A stretch of DNA of 60,175 nucleotides from Winogradskya humida (lineage in GTDB: Bacteria > Actinomycetota > Actinomycetes > Mycobacteriales > Micromonosporaceae): assembly GCF_016862215.1 (NCBI RefSeq), contig NZ_BOMN01000035.1, positions 1 through 60,175 on the forward strand, written 5' to 3'. Each line of letters begins with the position of its first letter. Position 1 is the stretch's first letter. Made by a program: the position numbers and the translations under genes. The notes below the pieces were generated by a model. It saw only the letters and a list, made by a program, of their open reading frames with translations, searched no databases and was not told the DNA's origin. Positions 44,308-53,335 of this stretch are shown piece by piece.

Positions 44308-44730
44308 TCAGGACAGGGCGTCGGCCGCAGCCGGGTCGCTGTCGCGGAGGAACTGGGCGCAGCGGGCCGCCTCGTCGGACTCGCCGATCTGGGCGGCGGC
44401 CTGGGACAGGGCGTGCAGCGCGCGCAGGAAGCCCTGGTTGGGCACGTGCGACCACGGCACCGGACCGTGGCCCTTCCAGCCGTTGCGGCGCAGGGCGTCG
44501 AGGCCGCGGTGGTAGCCGGTCCGGGCGTACGCGTATGCCGTCACCGGCTGCTTCTCGGCCAGGGCGTTCTCGGCGAGCGCCGCCCATCCGCCGCTGAAGG
44601 CCGGGAAGCGGGCCGCCACCTCCTTGTATGCCTCGTCGGTGCCGGTCTTCGCCGCCTCGACGAGGGCACCGTCGGCGGCCTCGTCGGCGGGCAGGCGGGT
44701 GGCCGGGGGTTCGGGAAGGAGATTCTGCAT
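44308..44730 (-). CDS. DUF3151 family protein
   Basis: 140 residues, all-helical: AAKTGTDEAYKEVAARFPAFSGGWAALAE, QPVTAYAYARTGYHRGLDALRRNGWKGHGPVPWSHVPNQGFLRAL. Matches actinobacterial DUF3151 proteins; function unknown, TPR-like appearance. ATG 44730 preferred over the upstream TTG. Confidence 0.85.
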   Translation of the reverse strand: MQNLLPEPPATRLPADEAADGALVEAAKTGTDEAYKEVAARFPAFSGGWAALAENALAEKQPVTAYAYARTGYHRGLDALRRNGWKGHGPVPWSHVPNQGFLRALHALSQAAAQIGESDEAARCAQFLRDSDPAAADALS

Positions 44731-44756
44731 GTTCCTATTCAACCCGGACCCGGCTC

Positions 44757-45764
44757 CTACATTCCTGAGGGTCCGCTGTTATCCCACTCCGAGCCCAGCT
44801 TGTGCAGCCGGTCGGTGTATTCGATCCGCGTCGACCACGGCTCCGGCCAGGCATTCATGCCGAGGGCGGCGCCCGCGAAGGCACCCGCCAGGCAGGCGAT
44901 CGAGTCGGAGTCGCCGGAGGATGCGGCGCCCCGGCCGAGGACGGCGATCGGCTCGTCGGGCGAGATCAGGTAGCAGTACAGCGCGGTGGCCAGCGCCTCC
45001 TCGGCGATCCAGCCGGCGCCGGTGGCCAGGCACGGGTCGCCGGCGAAGTCACCGCGGCGTAGGGCCCTCTCCACGCGGGCCAGGGCGGCGTCCGTTTCGT
45101 CCCAGCCGAGCGCGATGAACTCCGCGGGGCTGTTTGCCGTGGATCGCTGCCACAGGTCGCCGAGCCAATCGCCGCGGTAGTTGGTGCGCTCGGCGGCACA
45201 GCGCGCACGCAGCCGGGCAAGAAGATCTTGAGGATCAAGACCATCGGCCAGCCACCGTACGCTCAAAGCAGTCAACTCACTCGCCACCAGCCCGGTCGGG
45301 TGCCCGTGGGTGAGCCCTGCCTGCAACTGCGCACCACCGGCCAGCTGGTCCTCGGTCAGCCCCGGAGCCAGGCCGAGCGGGGTGACACGCATGTTCGCGC
45401 CGCACCCCTTCGAGTTGATCTGCGACGCGAGCTGCCACGGTTTGCCGTCGGCCAGCTCGCCGCACGCGCGCAGGCAGGTCATTCCGGGTGCGCGGTTGTT
45501 GTCGGGGCTGATGGCCCAGGCGAGGAACCCCTGGCGCAGGTTCTCCGCGAAGACGTCCGGCGTCACCGGGCCCGCGAGCATGGCCTCGCCGACCGCCAGC
45601 GCCATCTGGGTGTCGTCGGTGACGAGCGCCGGATCCCCCGACAACTCCTGGGGGCCGCCCGGGCCATACCTGGCGACGATGGTCGCGTAGTCCTGGAACT
45701 CGGTCGGCTTGCCCAGCGAGTCTCCGTAGGCCAGCCCGTACAGCGATCCCGACGCATTTCGCAC
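44757..45764 (-). CDS. ADP-ribosylglycohydrolase family protein
   Basis: 335 residues from GTG 45764. GSLYGLAYGDSLGKPTEFQDY at the front, DDTQMALAVGEAML metal-binding Asp triad near residue 58, and SGDSDSIACLAGAFAGAALG near the end. The ARH/DraG family removes ADP-ribose from proteins or nucleic acids using Mg. Diverges from the LOG gene with only 18 bp between starts. Partner ART is not identified; KptA and related NAD-using enzymes are elsewhere in the window. Confidence 0.88.
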   Translation of the reverse strand: MRNASGSLYGLAYGDSLGKPTEFQDYATIVARYGPGGPQELSGDPALVTDDTQMALAVGEAMLAGPVTPDVFAENLRQGFLAWAISPDNNRAPGMTCLRACGELADGKPWQLASQINSKGCGANMRVTPLGLAPGLTEDQLAGGAQLQAGLTHGHPTGLVASELTALSVRWLADGLDPQDLLARLRARCAAERTNYRGDWLGDLWQRSTANSPAEFIALGWDETDAALARVERALRRGDFAGDPCLATGAGWIAEEALATALYCYLISPDEPIAVLGRGAASSGDSDSIACLAGAFAGAALGMNAWPEPWSTRIEYTDRLHKLGSEWDNSGPSGM

Positions 45765-45782
45765 GGTGGCTACCCTACGGGG
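45765..45782. promoter_or_regulatory. Shared symmetrical -10 of two leaderless divergent genes
   Basis: The 18 bp between the two starts contains CTACCCTA. Read right it gives TACCCT (45771-45776) 7 bp before ATG 45783; read left it gives TAGGGT 5 bp before GTG 45764. Both genes look leaderless from the same few base pairs. Confidence 0.5.
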
Positions 45783-46961
45783 ATGTTCGGGGATCCTCAG
45801 CAACCTTTTGATGCCACCGAGTTCGAGGTCGAGTCACGGGCCGAGTTCGAGGTCCATCTGGCCAAACGTTCGCTCGCCGACCTGATCGTCCTGGGGCTGC
45901 GGCTGGACCAGGACCCACCCGACTTCACGGGCGTAGACGTCACCGGCACGTTCTTCATCGGCTGCGAGCTGGCGGACGCCGAGGTGGAGATCGACCTCAT
46001 CCGGCGGGGCGCGCATCTGATCCCGCCGTTCGACGCGCGGCCGTTCCCGACCCATCCGGCGCATCTCTACACGCCGGAGGACCTGTCGTTCGGGTTCGCC
46101 CAGGACGGCTTCGCGGGCATGTACGACACCCGCGTCTACCAGCACTACCTCGAGCACGGCGGTGCCGCCCCGGATCTGCGGGAGGCGATCGCGCAACGGC
46201 TGCACGACGCCGGCATCGACAACGCGCTCGGCAAGGCGCTGGCAGCCTGGTTCGAGGCGCACGGGCCGCGCGGGGCGGTCGGGATCATGGGCGGGCACGC
46301 CGAAGCGCGGGGCTCAGACGCGTACAGGATGGCTGCTGATCTTGCCCATCGGCTGGCCGCGGCCGGACGGCTGATCGTGACCGGCGGCGGGCCGGGGGTG
46401 ATGGAAGCGGCGAACCTCGGTGCGTATTTCGCGACCCGGGCCAAGGCTGAGCTGGACCGTGCGATCGACCTGCTCGCGCCGGCACCGGCCTTCATGGACC
46501 ATGATCCGTTCACGGCAGCGGCTCTAGCGGTGCGCGCGGAATTCCCGCCGCCGACCACGGACTCACGCGATGTGGTCGCGCAGCTCACGCATGGTGGTCT
46601 GGCGCTGCCGACCTGGCTGTACGGGCACGAGCCCGCCAACCTGTTCGCGGGCCAGATCGGCAAGTACTTCTCCAACGCAGTACGCGAGGACTCGATCCTG
46701 AGGCTGGCCCGGGGCGGCATCGTGTTCGCGCCGGGGTGGGCGGGTACCGTGCAGGAGGTGTTCCAGGCAGCGACGAAGACCTTCTACCGGACCGACGGGC
46801 CCTCGGGCGCGTTCGTCTTCCTGGGTGTGGCGCACTGGGCGAAGCTGCCCGTGGTGGACCTGCTCAAGCCGCTGCTGGCCCGCTCTCCGCACGGCGACCA
46901 GTCGGATCTGATCGTGGTCACCGACTCGATCGACGAGGCGATGGCGGCACTCGAGGCGTAG
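45783..46961 (+). CDS. LOG family protein
   Basis: 392 residues. The C-terminal lysine-decarboxylase-like (LOG) Rossmann domain holds GIMGGHAEARGSDAY, LIVTGGGPGVMEAANLGAYFATR and IVFAPGWAGTVQEVFQAA, the variant of P-G-G-x-G-T-x-x-E. LOG enzymes release free cytokinin bases from nucleotide ribosides (phosphoribohydrolase). The 190-residue N-terminal region is longer than usual. Nucleotide hydrolysis is likely, physiological substrate not known. Confidence 0.82.
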   Translation: MFGDPQQPFDATEFEVESRAEFEVHLAKRSLADLIVLGLRLDQDPPDFTGVDVTGTFFIGCELADAEVEIDLIRRGAHLIPPFDARPFPTHPAHLYTPEDLSFGFAQDGFAGMYDTRVYQHYLEHGGAAPDLREAIAQRLHDAGIDNALGKALAAWFEAHGPRGAVGIMGGHAEARGSDAYRMAADLAHRLAAAGRLIVTGGGPGVMEAANLGAYFATRAKAELDRAIDLLAPAPAFMDHDPFTAAALAVRAEFPPPTTDSRDVVAQLTHGGLALPTWLYGHEPANLFAGQIGKYFSNAVREDSILRLARGGIVFAPGWAGTVQEVFQAATKTFYRTDGPSGAFVFLGVAHWAKLPVVDLLKPLLARSPHGDQSDLIVVTDSIDEAMAALEA

Positions 46962-46992
46962 TTGAGTAGCGCGGCCGTCGCACACTGTCGGC

Positions 46993-47220
46993 ATGGGCAC
47001 GATTCTTTTCGGTACGGGCTTCCTGGTGGCGGTCGCTGTGGCGGTGTGGCTGGCCGTGCGCGACCGCCCGGTCCACCTGCCGCCGTCGCGGTCCTTGCCG
47101 CCGCCGACCGGGACTGACAATCCGACACCGGGTTGGTACGGCGGCTCCCCGTCCCCGGACTACGGCGGCGGATCGCCGGGCGGCGGGGACAGTGGCGGCG
47201 GGGGCGGCAGTGGGTCTTAG
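46993..47220 (+). CDS. Small membrane protein with Gly/Pro-rich tail
   Basis: 75 residues: a membrane helix (GTILFGTGFLVAVAVAVWLAV) then DRPVHLPPSRSLPPP and a Gly/Ser-rich tail. ATG start. Its stop overlaps the stop of the convergent gene by 4 bp. Family not recognised. Confidence 0.55.
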   Translation: MGTILFGTGFLVAVAVAVWLAVRDRPVHLPPSRSLPPPTGTDNPTPGWYGGSPSPDYGGGSPGGGDSGGGGGSGS

Positions 47221-47783
47221 GCGATGTGGACGCGGCGCCAGCTGTTGATCGGGAGGTCGCGTTCAGGGATGTCGGCGATGCCGTTCTCGTCCATGGCGTT
47301 GTAGATCGCGAGGCGGCCGCGGTCGAAGAGGAACTCGACGGCGTGCAGGATCCGGGGGCGCCACTCCGCGTTGGTGGTGCGTTCGATGATGTTGACCTCA
47401 CGCAGGGCCTTGCCGCGGACCTTGCGCAGGGCGGGGTGCGGGTCGGCGCGCCAGTCGAGCTCGATGCCGGTGCCGTACCAGTCGACGGGGGCGCTCATGT
47501 CGACCTGGTCCCAGGAGATCGAGCACTCGTCGAACTTGCGGTGCGTTATCTCGACGTTCGTCTCACCGAAGCCGAGGATCACCGGGCCGTCGGCGAACCA
47601 GCCGCGCGCCGCGAGGTCCCACATGAGCCAGCCGGAGACCATCTTCTTGCCGATGAGCCGCGAGAACCGTGCTCTGTGGACTGCGGCGAGGGCCACGGCG
47701 TCGTGCTGCCATTCGGGATCGTAACCCTCGATGCCGAGCAAGATCACCGCCTCCGGGGAACAGAAGACGATGATCGTACCCAT
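47217..47783 (-). CDS. Conserved hypothetical protein
   Basis: 188 residues from ATG 47783. Opens MGTIIVFCSPEAVILLGIEGYDPEWQHD; contains FADGPVILGFGETNVEITHRKFDECSISWDQVDMSAPVDWYG and ends FDRGRLAIYNAMDENGIADIPERDLPINSW. Soluble, no signal peptide. Not recognised. Confidence 0.6.
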   Translation of the reverse strand: MGTIIVFCSPEAVILLGIEGYDPEWQHDAVALAAVHRARFSRLIGKKMVSGWLMWDLAARGWFADGPVILGFGETNVEITHRKFDECSISWDQVDMSAPVDWYGTGIELDWRADPHPALRKVRGKALREVNIIERTTNAEWRPRILHAVEFLFDRGRLAIYNAMDENGIADIPERDLPINSWRRVHIA

Positions 47784-47807
47784 TGCATAGTGTGATCCTG
47801 CAACGGA

Positions 47808-47845
47808 ACAGCGGCCGATCCCCATCGATGGGAACCGGCCGCTGT
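47808..47845. terminator. Hairpin between fbaA and hypothetical gene
   Basis: ACAGCGGCCG (47808-47817) pairs with CGGCCGCTGT (47836-47845); the loop itself contains the palindrome CCATCGATGG. Likely ends fbaA transcription on the minus strand. Confidence 0.65.
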
Positions 47846-47863
47846 CGTGTGGTTACCGCAGAG

Positions 47864-48889
<1,026 letters not shown>

Positions 48890-49020
48890 CGGGAGCGCTC
48901 CTTGATCTTCGGGACGGGACCGGGCTGTCTCCGGTTAGAAAGTATCCCGCAGGGCTGGACCGTCACGGTAATCGCCCCGTTACCCAAGTGCTAGATCGAT
49001 AGTGCACCTACGCTCCGGTG

Positions 49021-50556
49021 ATGCTCCTGTACCGGATGGTGTTCGTGCTGCTGGTGATGGCCGTGAGCGGGATCGCCGGCCCCATGTCAGCCGGCGGCCC
49101 AGCATCGGCCGCGCCCGCCCTGCCCCGGCTGAAGACCATGCTCGGTCCGATCACGATCGCGCCCGGCACCGAGGACTTCACGACCGACCTGGCCGGCGTG
49201 CTGGCCGAGCGCGATGATCCCGTGCGGGCGCACCGGGTCCGCTACACGATCGACGTGAGCGATGTGGATGACCTGGTCACGCTCACATTCGGCGGGTACG
49301 CGGACGACATCATCGTCGCCTCCGGACCGTCGCCCTGTGCTCTCGAGGGCTCCGTCTTCAGGTGCGCGCGTTCCGGCGTACGCCCATCGGCGGGCTTCGT
49401 CCTCGAACTGGGTTTCTTCGAGGTGACGTCGTCGGACACGGCTGTCCCGGGCGACTCCGGCACCATCAAGGTCACCGCGCGGGTGGACGACGGGCCTGCG
49501 ACGGTCAGCACTTCCGTGGTTCGCATCGGGGAGACGGTGGACCTGGCTTCTACGGGAGATCTGCGGGTGTCCGCAGCTCCGGGGCGTACGGCGAGGATCA
49601 GCCCTGGGGTTCGCAACGCCGGGAAAGCCACCGTGACGGGAACGGTTCTGGCACTGCAGATGCCGCGCGAGCTGATAGCTACGGACGCGAGCAATTGTTA
49701 CTACGAGGAGCAGGTTTACTGCGTTTTCGACCGGGACCTGGTGCCCGGCAGGTCCTATGCGCTGTCGGAGCCGGTCGAGCTGCGGCCGCCGGCGGACTCC
49801 GCGCAGGGGAGCCGGGCCGAGTTGATGATGCAGTGGCTCACCACGGCGGCGTGGGAGGACTGGCAGGCAATGTTCGACGGGCTGCCGGGCAAACCGGGGA
49901 CCGGCGATCCGATCACCCTCGTGCCTGCCGCTGCGGCGGCCGGTCTGCCGCAGGTCGACGTCAATTCCGATCAGTACGCCGGAGTCGTGCTGACGGTCAC
50001 GGGTAAGCACCCGCCGAAGCTGGTGGTGACGGCTCCCGCGGTGACGATCCGGCCGGGTAAGAAGGCGACCATCCGGGTGGGAGTGCGTAACGACGGCCCC
50101 GGCACGCTGCGCAGCCTCTTCGACAACAACTGGCTGATGACCCGGATCAAGCTTCCCAAGGGAGTAAAAGCCACCACCCGGGACCGGCGGTGCCTGGCGG
50201 AATACGGCACCACCGGCTCGTTCACCTGCTGGACCAGCGAGGGCACGATCGCGCCCGGCGAGGCGGTCAGCTTCGCGTTCACCGTCACCGCGGGCCGGAG
50301 GTTCGCGGGTGGGACGGGCACCGCGTCGACCGGCGCCTGGGTCGGCGCGTTGTCGAGCGCAAGGACAACGCTGCGGTTGACCGTCCCCGCCGGGCTGCCG
50401 ATCACGGGTCCTGCAGTGTGGCCCGGTGGCCTGCTGGTCGCGGTCGGAGCGCTGCTTTTTATCTCAGGACGTGATCGGGGTTGGCCAGCACCCAGTCGGC
50501 GAGCCCGTCGGAACGGACCGCCGCGTAGAGATCCTCGGGGTCCTTCGGGGAGCTGA
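49021..50556 (+). CDS. LPXTG cell-wall-anchored surface protein
   Basis: 511 residues. Signal peptide (VFVLLVMAVSGIAG...SAAPA), two or more DUF11/CARDB-like beta domains (VRYTIDVSDVDDLVTLTF; VRNDGPGTLRS with charge near 350) and a sortase signal at residues 459-463: LPITG, then a hydrophobic segment (WPGGLLVAVGALLFI) and Arg-rich tail. Sortase substrate tethered to peptidoglycan. The tail overlaps the converging LCP gene by 98 bp, so both proteins share the strands of this stretch. Confidence 0.8.
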   Translation: MLLYRMVFVLLVMAVSGIAGPMSAGGPASAAPALPRLKTMLGPITIAPGTEDFTTDLAGVLAERDDPVRAHRVRYTIDVSDVDDLVTLTFGGYADDIIVASGPSPCALEGSVFRCARSGVRPSAGFVLELGFFEVTSSDTAVPGDSGTIKVTARVDDGPATVSTSVVRIGETVDLASTGDLRVSAAPGRTARISPGVRNAGKATVTGTVLALQMPRELIATDASNCYYEEQVYCVFDRDLVPGRSYALSEPVELRPPADSAQGSRAELMMQWLTTAAWEDWQAMFDGLPGKPGTGDPITLVPAAAAAGLPQVDVNSDQYAGVVLTVTGKHPPKLVVTAPAVTIRPGKKATIRVGVRNDGPGTLRSLFDNNWLMTRIKLPKGVKATTRDRRCLAEYGTTGSFTCWTSEGTIAPGEAVSFAFTVTAGRRFAGGTGTASTGAWVGALSSARTTLRLTVPAGLPITGPAVWPGGLLVAVGALLFISGRDRGWPAPSRRARRNGPPRRDPRGPSGS

Positions 50557-51355
50557 CTGCGACTATCTCGGCGTCGGCCAGCGTGGCCGCGGCCCCGAGC
50601 AGCGTCTGAGTGTCGCCGTCCATGGTGACGCCGTTGCCGCCCGCTCGGACCAGCTTGGCGATCCGGGCGGGGTCGGTGACCGTGCCGTCGGTTATCACCC
50701 GGGTGGCGAGCGCCTGAAGCACCCGCTCGGGATCGGTTCGCAGCACCGGCGTCACGGTGTCGGCGTCGAGCTGCTCGCACTGCTTCGACCGGCAGACCTC
50801 GATGCCGTTCACCGCGCCCGTGATCGCGCGGAACGCCCGGTAGTCGACCGTCGCCGTGGCGGCGAACTCCACGCCGGTGAACGCGGAGACCATGCTCGTG
50901 GTCCTCTCCGGGCCGCCGCGGGCCAGCGTGTTGCGCAGCGAGCTTTCGGCGCGGGGCAGGCCCACCGCGTACGCCCGGGAACGATCGGCCGAGATGTGGA
51001 TCATCACTACCGTGTCTGCATGCGGATCCCCCGATGCCGCAGTCAGGCGGTTCTCGCTACCGATCACGAGGACGTCGAGCGGGCCCGCCACCGCGGGCTG
51101 GGACGGCCCGATGCTGCTGAGCACGTTGACGGCCGGCGCTTGTTGCGCACCCTGGTGCCACTGCTGGAACGCGACGGGCAGGGCGGCGCCCGCGAGCACC
51201 ACCGCCGCGGCCGCCCCTGTTGTTCGCAGGACCAGTCGACGGCGCTTTGCTCGTACCCACGCGATATTGATCTTGTCTCGCACCGGGCCGGTGGCCGGCG
51301 TCTGATCCTCGTGCCGCTCGAAGGCCGCCCGGAGCTCCTCCTCGATCCTGCTCAT
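50459..51355 (-). CDS. LytR-CpsA-Psr family-like protein, possible anti-sigma partner
   Basis: 298 residues. Cytoplasmic head (MSRIEEELRAAFERHEDQTP), membrane helix near 45-62, and an LCP-like domain: LDVLVIGSENRL, ADTVVMIHISADRSRAYAVGLPRAES, FTGVEFAATATVDYRAFRAITGAVNGIEVC. The LCP Arg/Asp residues that bind polyprenyl phosphate are partly kept (LPRAES in place of iPRDt). It overlaps the sigma factor gene by ATGA, the usual place of an anti-sigma factor, so a mixed LCP/anti-sigma role is plausible. Confidence 0.7.
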   Translation of the reverse strand: MSRIEEELRAAFERHEDQTPATGPVRDKINIAWVRAKRRRLVLRTTGAAAAVVLAGAALPVAFQQWHQGAQQAPAVNVLSSIGPSQPAVAGPLDVLVIGSENRLTAASGDPHADTVVMIHISADRSRAYAVGLPRAESSLRNTLARGGPERTTSMVSAFTGVEFAATATVDYRAFRAITGAVNGIEVCRSKQCEQLDADTVTPVLRTDPERVLQALATRVITDGTVTDPARIAKLVRAGGNGVTMDGDTQTLLGAAATLADAEIVAVSSPKDPEDLYAAVRSDGLADWVLANPDHVLR

Positions 51356-51834
51356 CTGGCCTCCACCAGCTCGGTGCGGAGCGTGGCGAGCGCCCGCGAG
51401 ATGGACGAGCGGACCGTCCCGACCGCGCAGCCGAGCACGTCGGCGATCTCCTGGTCGGGAAGGTCTTCGTAGTAACGCAGCACCAGCGCCGCACGCTGAC
51501 GACGCGGGAGGCCGGAGAGCATGCTCCAGACCCGGTCGCGCTCGGCGGACCGGTCGGCGTGGTCGGAGGGGACCGGGACGCTCGGATCGGGCTCGGCCCG
51601 CAGCAGGACACGGCGCCACCAGGAACCGCGGCGCAGCTCGATGAACTGGTTGGTGAGCATCCTGCGCACATAGCCGTCGGGCGAGTCGCTGCGCTGGACG
51701 CGTTTCCAGTTCAGCTGGACGCGGACCATCGTCTCCTGGACGAGATCCTCGGCGCTGTGCGGATCACCGGTCAGCATGGTGGCATAGCGCAGCAACGCGC
51801 TCAGCCGGCTGTCGGCGAACTCCTCGTAGGTCAC
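51352..51834 (-). CDS. SigE-family RNA polymerase sigma factor
   Basis: 160 residues from GTG 51834 (GGAGG 5 nt upstream). ECF regions: sigma 2 EEFADSRLSALLRYATMLTGDPHSAEDLVQETMVRV, sigma 4 SGLPRRQRAALVLRYYEDLPDQEIADVLGCAVGTVRSSISRALATLR. Typical actinomycete SigE-family ECF. Coupled to the LCP-like gene downstream. Confidence 0.9.
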   Translation of the reverse strand: MTYEEFADSRLSALLRYATMLTGDPHSAEDLVQETMVRVQLNWKRVQRSDSPDGYVRRMLTNQFIELRRGSWWRRVLLRAEPDPSVPVPSDHADRSAERDRVWSMLSGLPRRQRAALVLRYYEDLPDQEIADVLGCAVGTVRSSISRALATLRTELVEAR

Positions 51835-51931
51835 GGGCACCTCCGCACCTACGACGGGATCGGACCCCCGAATCATTGCGGTGGCGCGCAAATCATTCGC
51901 TCACATTCCTGGCCGCTGGGATCATCAGCGC

Positions 51932-53335
51932 GTGCTGCTCACCGTGACAACCACCCACCGGCCGGCGACCGACCTCGGTTACCTGCTGGTCAAGCATCCG
52001 GACCGGACGCATTCCTTCGACGTGCCCACCGGCACGGCGCATGTGCTCTACCCGGAGGCGACCGAGGACAGGTGCACCGTCGCCCTCCTTCTCGACGTCG
52101 ATCCTCAGCGTCTCGGGGGCGGTCGTAAGCAGCAGGCATCGCCGGATTCGTTCACGCTCGGGCAGTTTGTCAACGATCGGCCGTACGCCGCTTCGAGCCT
52201 GCTGGCCAGCGCACTCGCCAAGGTCTTCCGCAGTGCGCTGCGCGGCGAGTCGAAGGACCGGCCCTCGCTGGCCGCTACGCCGATCCCGTTGGAGATCCAT
52301 GTGCCGGTGCTGCGGTGCAAGGGTGATCCGGTTGCGCTCTTCGAGCCGCTGGGGTGGACGGTCACCGCGCGGGTGATTCCGCTCGACGATGTGCCGGAGG
52401 GGCATCCGCTCGCCGGGGACAGCGCGTATGTGGATCTCACCCTCACCGGGACGCTGCGCCTTGCCGACGCGCTCAACCATCTGTACGTGCTGCTGCCGGT
52501 GCTGGACGACGCGAAGCACTACTGGGTGGCGCCGGACGAGATCGACAAGCTGCTGCGGTCGGGTGAGGGGTGGCTGGCTTCGCATCCCTCGAAGGAGCTG
52601 ATCGCTCGGCGGTACCTCGCCCATCGCCGTTCCTACATGCTCAGCGCGCTGGAACGCCTTTCGCCGGATTTGTCGGCTGATGGCGATTTGTCTGGGGAGT
52701 CGGCGCCGGCAGCTCCCCGCGACCCCTCGCTTGCGGAACAGCGCCGGGACGCCGTGCTCGCTGCGCTGGCAGCTTCAGGCGCGTCACGGGTGCTTGACCT
52801 CGGGTGCGGTGGCGGGGCGTTGCTCGCTGGGCTGATCAAGGACATGCGCTACACGGAGATCGTCGGGACTGACGTGTCGTCAAAGGCGCTCGACCTGGCT
52901 CACAAGCGGCTGCATCTGGACAACGTTCCTTCGCGGCAGGCGGGGCGGGTGACGTTGTGGCAGTCGGCGTTGACGTATCGCGATGATCGACTGAAGGGCT
53001 TCGACGCGGCCGTGTTGATGGAGGTCATCGAGCATCTGGACTTGTCGCGGTTGCCCGCGCTGGAAGCTTCGGTGTTCGGTCATGCGCGCCCGGGGACCGT
53101 GGTCGTGACTACTCCCAATGCTGAGTACAACGTGCTGTACGAGGGGTTGAGCGGGATGCGGCACAGTGACCATCGCTTCGAGTGGGGGCGTTCATCCTTC
53201 GCCGCTTGGACAGATCGGATTTGTACGACTTACGGCTACAACGCCGCACTGAGCTTTGTGGGCAATATGGACAAATCGGTCGGCGGGTCCACCCAGATGG
53301 CCATCTTCACGCTGCCCAGGAAGGACGAGTCGTGA
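51932..53335 (+). CDS. hen1: 3' terminal RNA ribose 2'-O-methyltransferase Hen1
   Basis: 467 residues. An N-terminal Hen1-specific domain (LLTVTTTHRPATDLGYLLVKHP, HVLYPEATEDRCTVALLLDVDPQRLGGG) precedes the SAM-dependent methyltransferase: VLDLGCGGGALLAGLIKD, then the metal-binding EVIEHLDLSRLPALE and the His pair of MRHSDHRFEW. It methylates the 2'-OH at the break site of cleaved RNA so repair cannot be cut again. Stop overlaps the pnkp start (GTGA). GTG 51932 chosen as the conserved start. Confidence 0.95.
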   Translation: MLLTVTTTHRPATDLGYLLVKHPDRTHSFDVPTGTAHVLYPEATEDRCTVALLLDVDPQRLGGGRKQQASPDSFTLGQFVNDRPYAASSLLASALAKVFRSALRGESKDRPSLAATPIPLEIHVPVLRCKGDPVALFEPLGWTVTARVIPLDDVPEGHPLAGDSAYVDLTLTGTLRLADALNHLYVLLPVLDDAKHYWVAPDEIDKLLRSGEGWLASHPSKELIARRYLAHRRSYMLSALERLSPDLSADGDLSGESAPAAPRDPSLAEQRRDAVLAALAASGASRVLDLGCGGGALLAGLIKDMRYTEIVGTDVSSKALDLAHKRLHLDNVPSRQAGRVTLWQSALTYRDDRLKGFDAAVLMEVIEHLDLSRLPALEASVFGHARPGTVVVTTPNAEYNVLYEGLSGMRHSDHRFEWGRSSFAAWTDRICTTYGYNAALSFVGNMDKSVGGSTQMAIFTLPRKDES

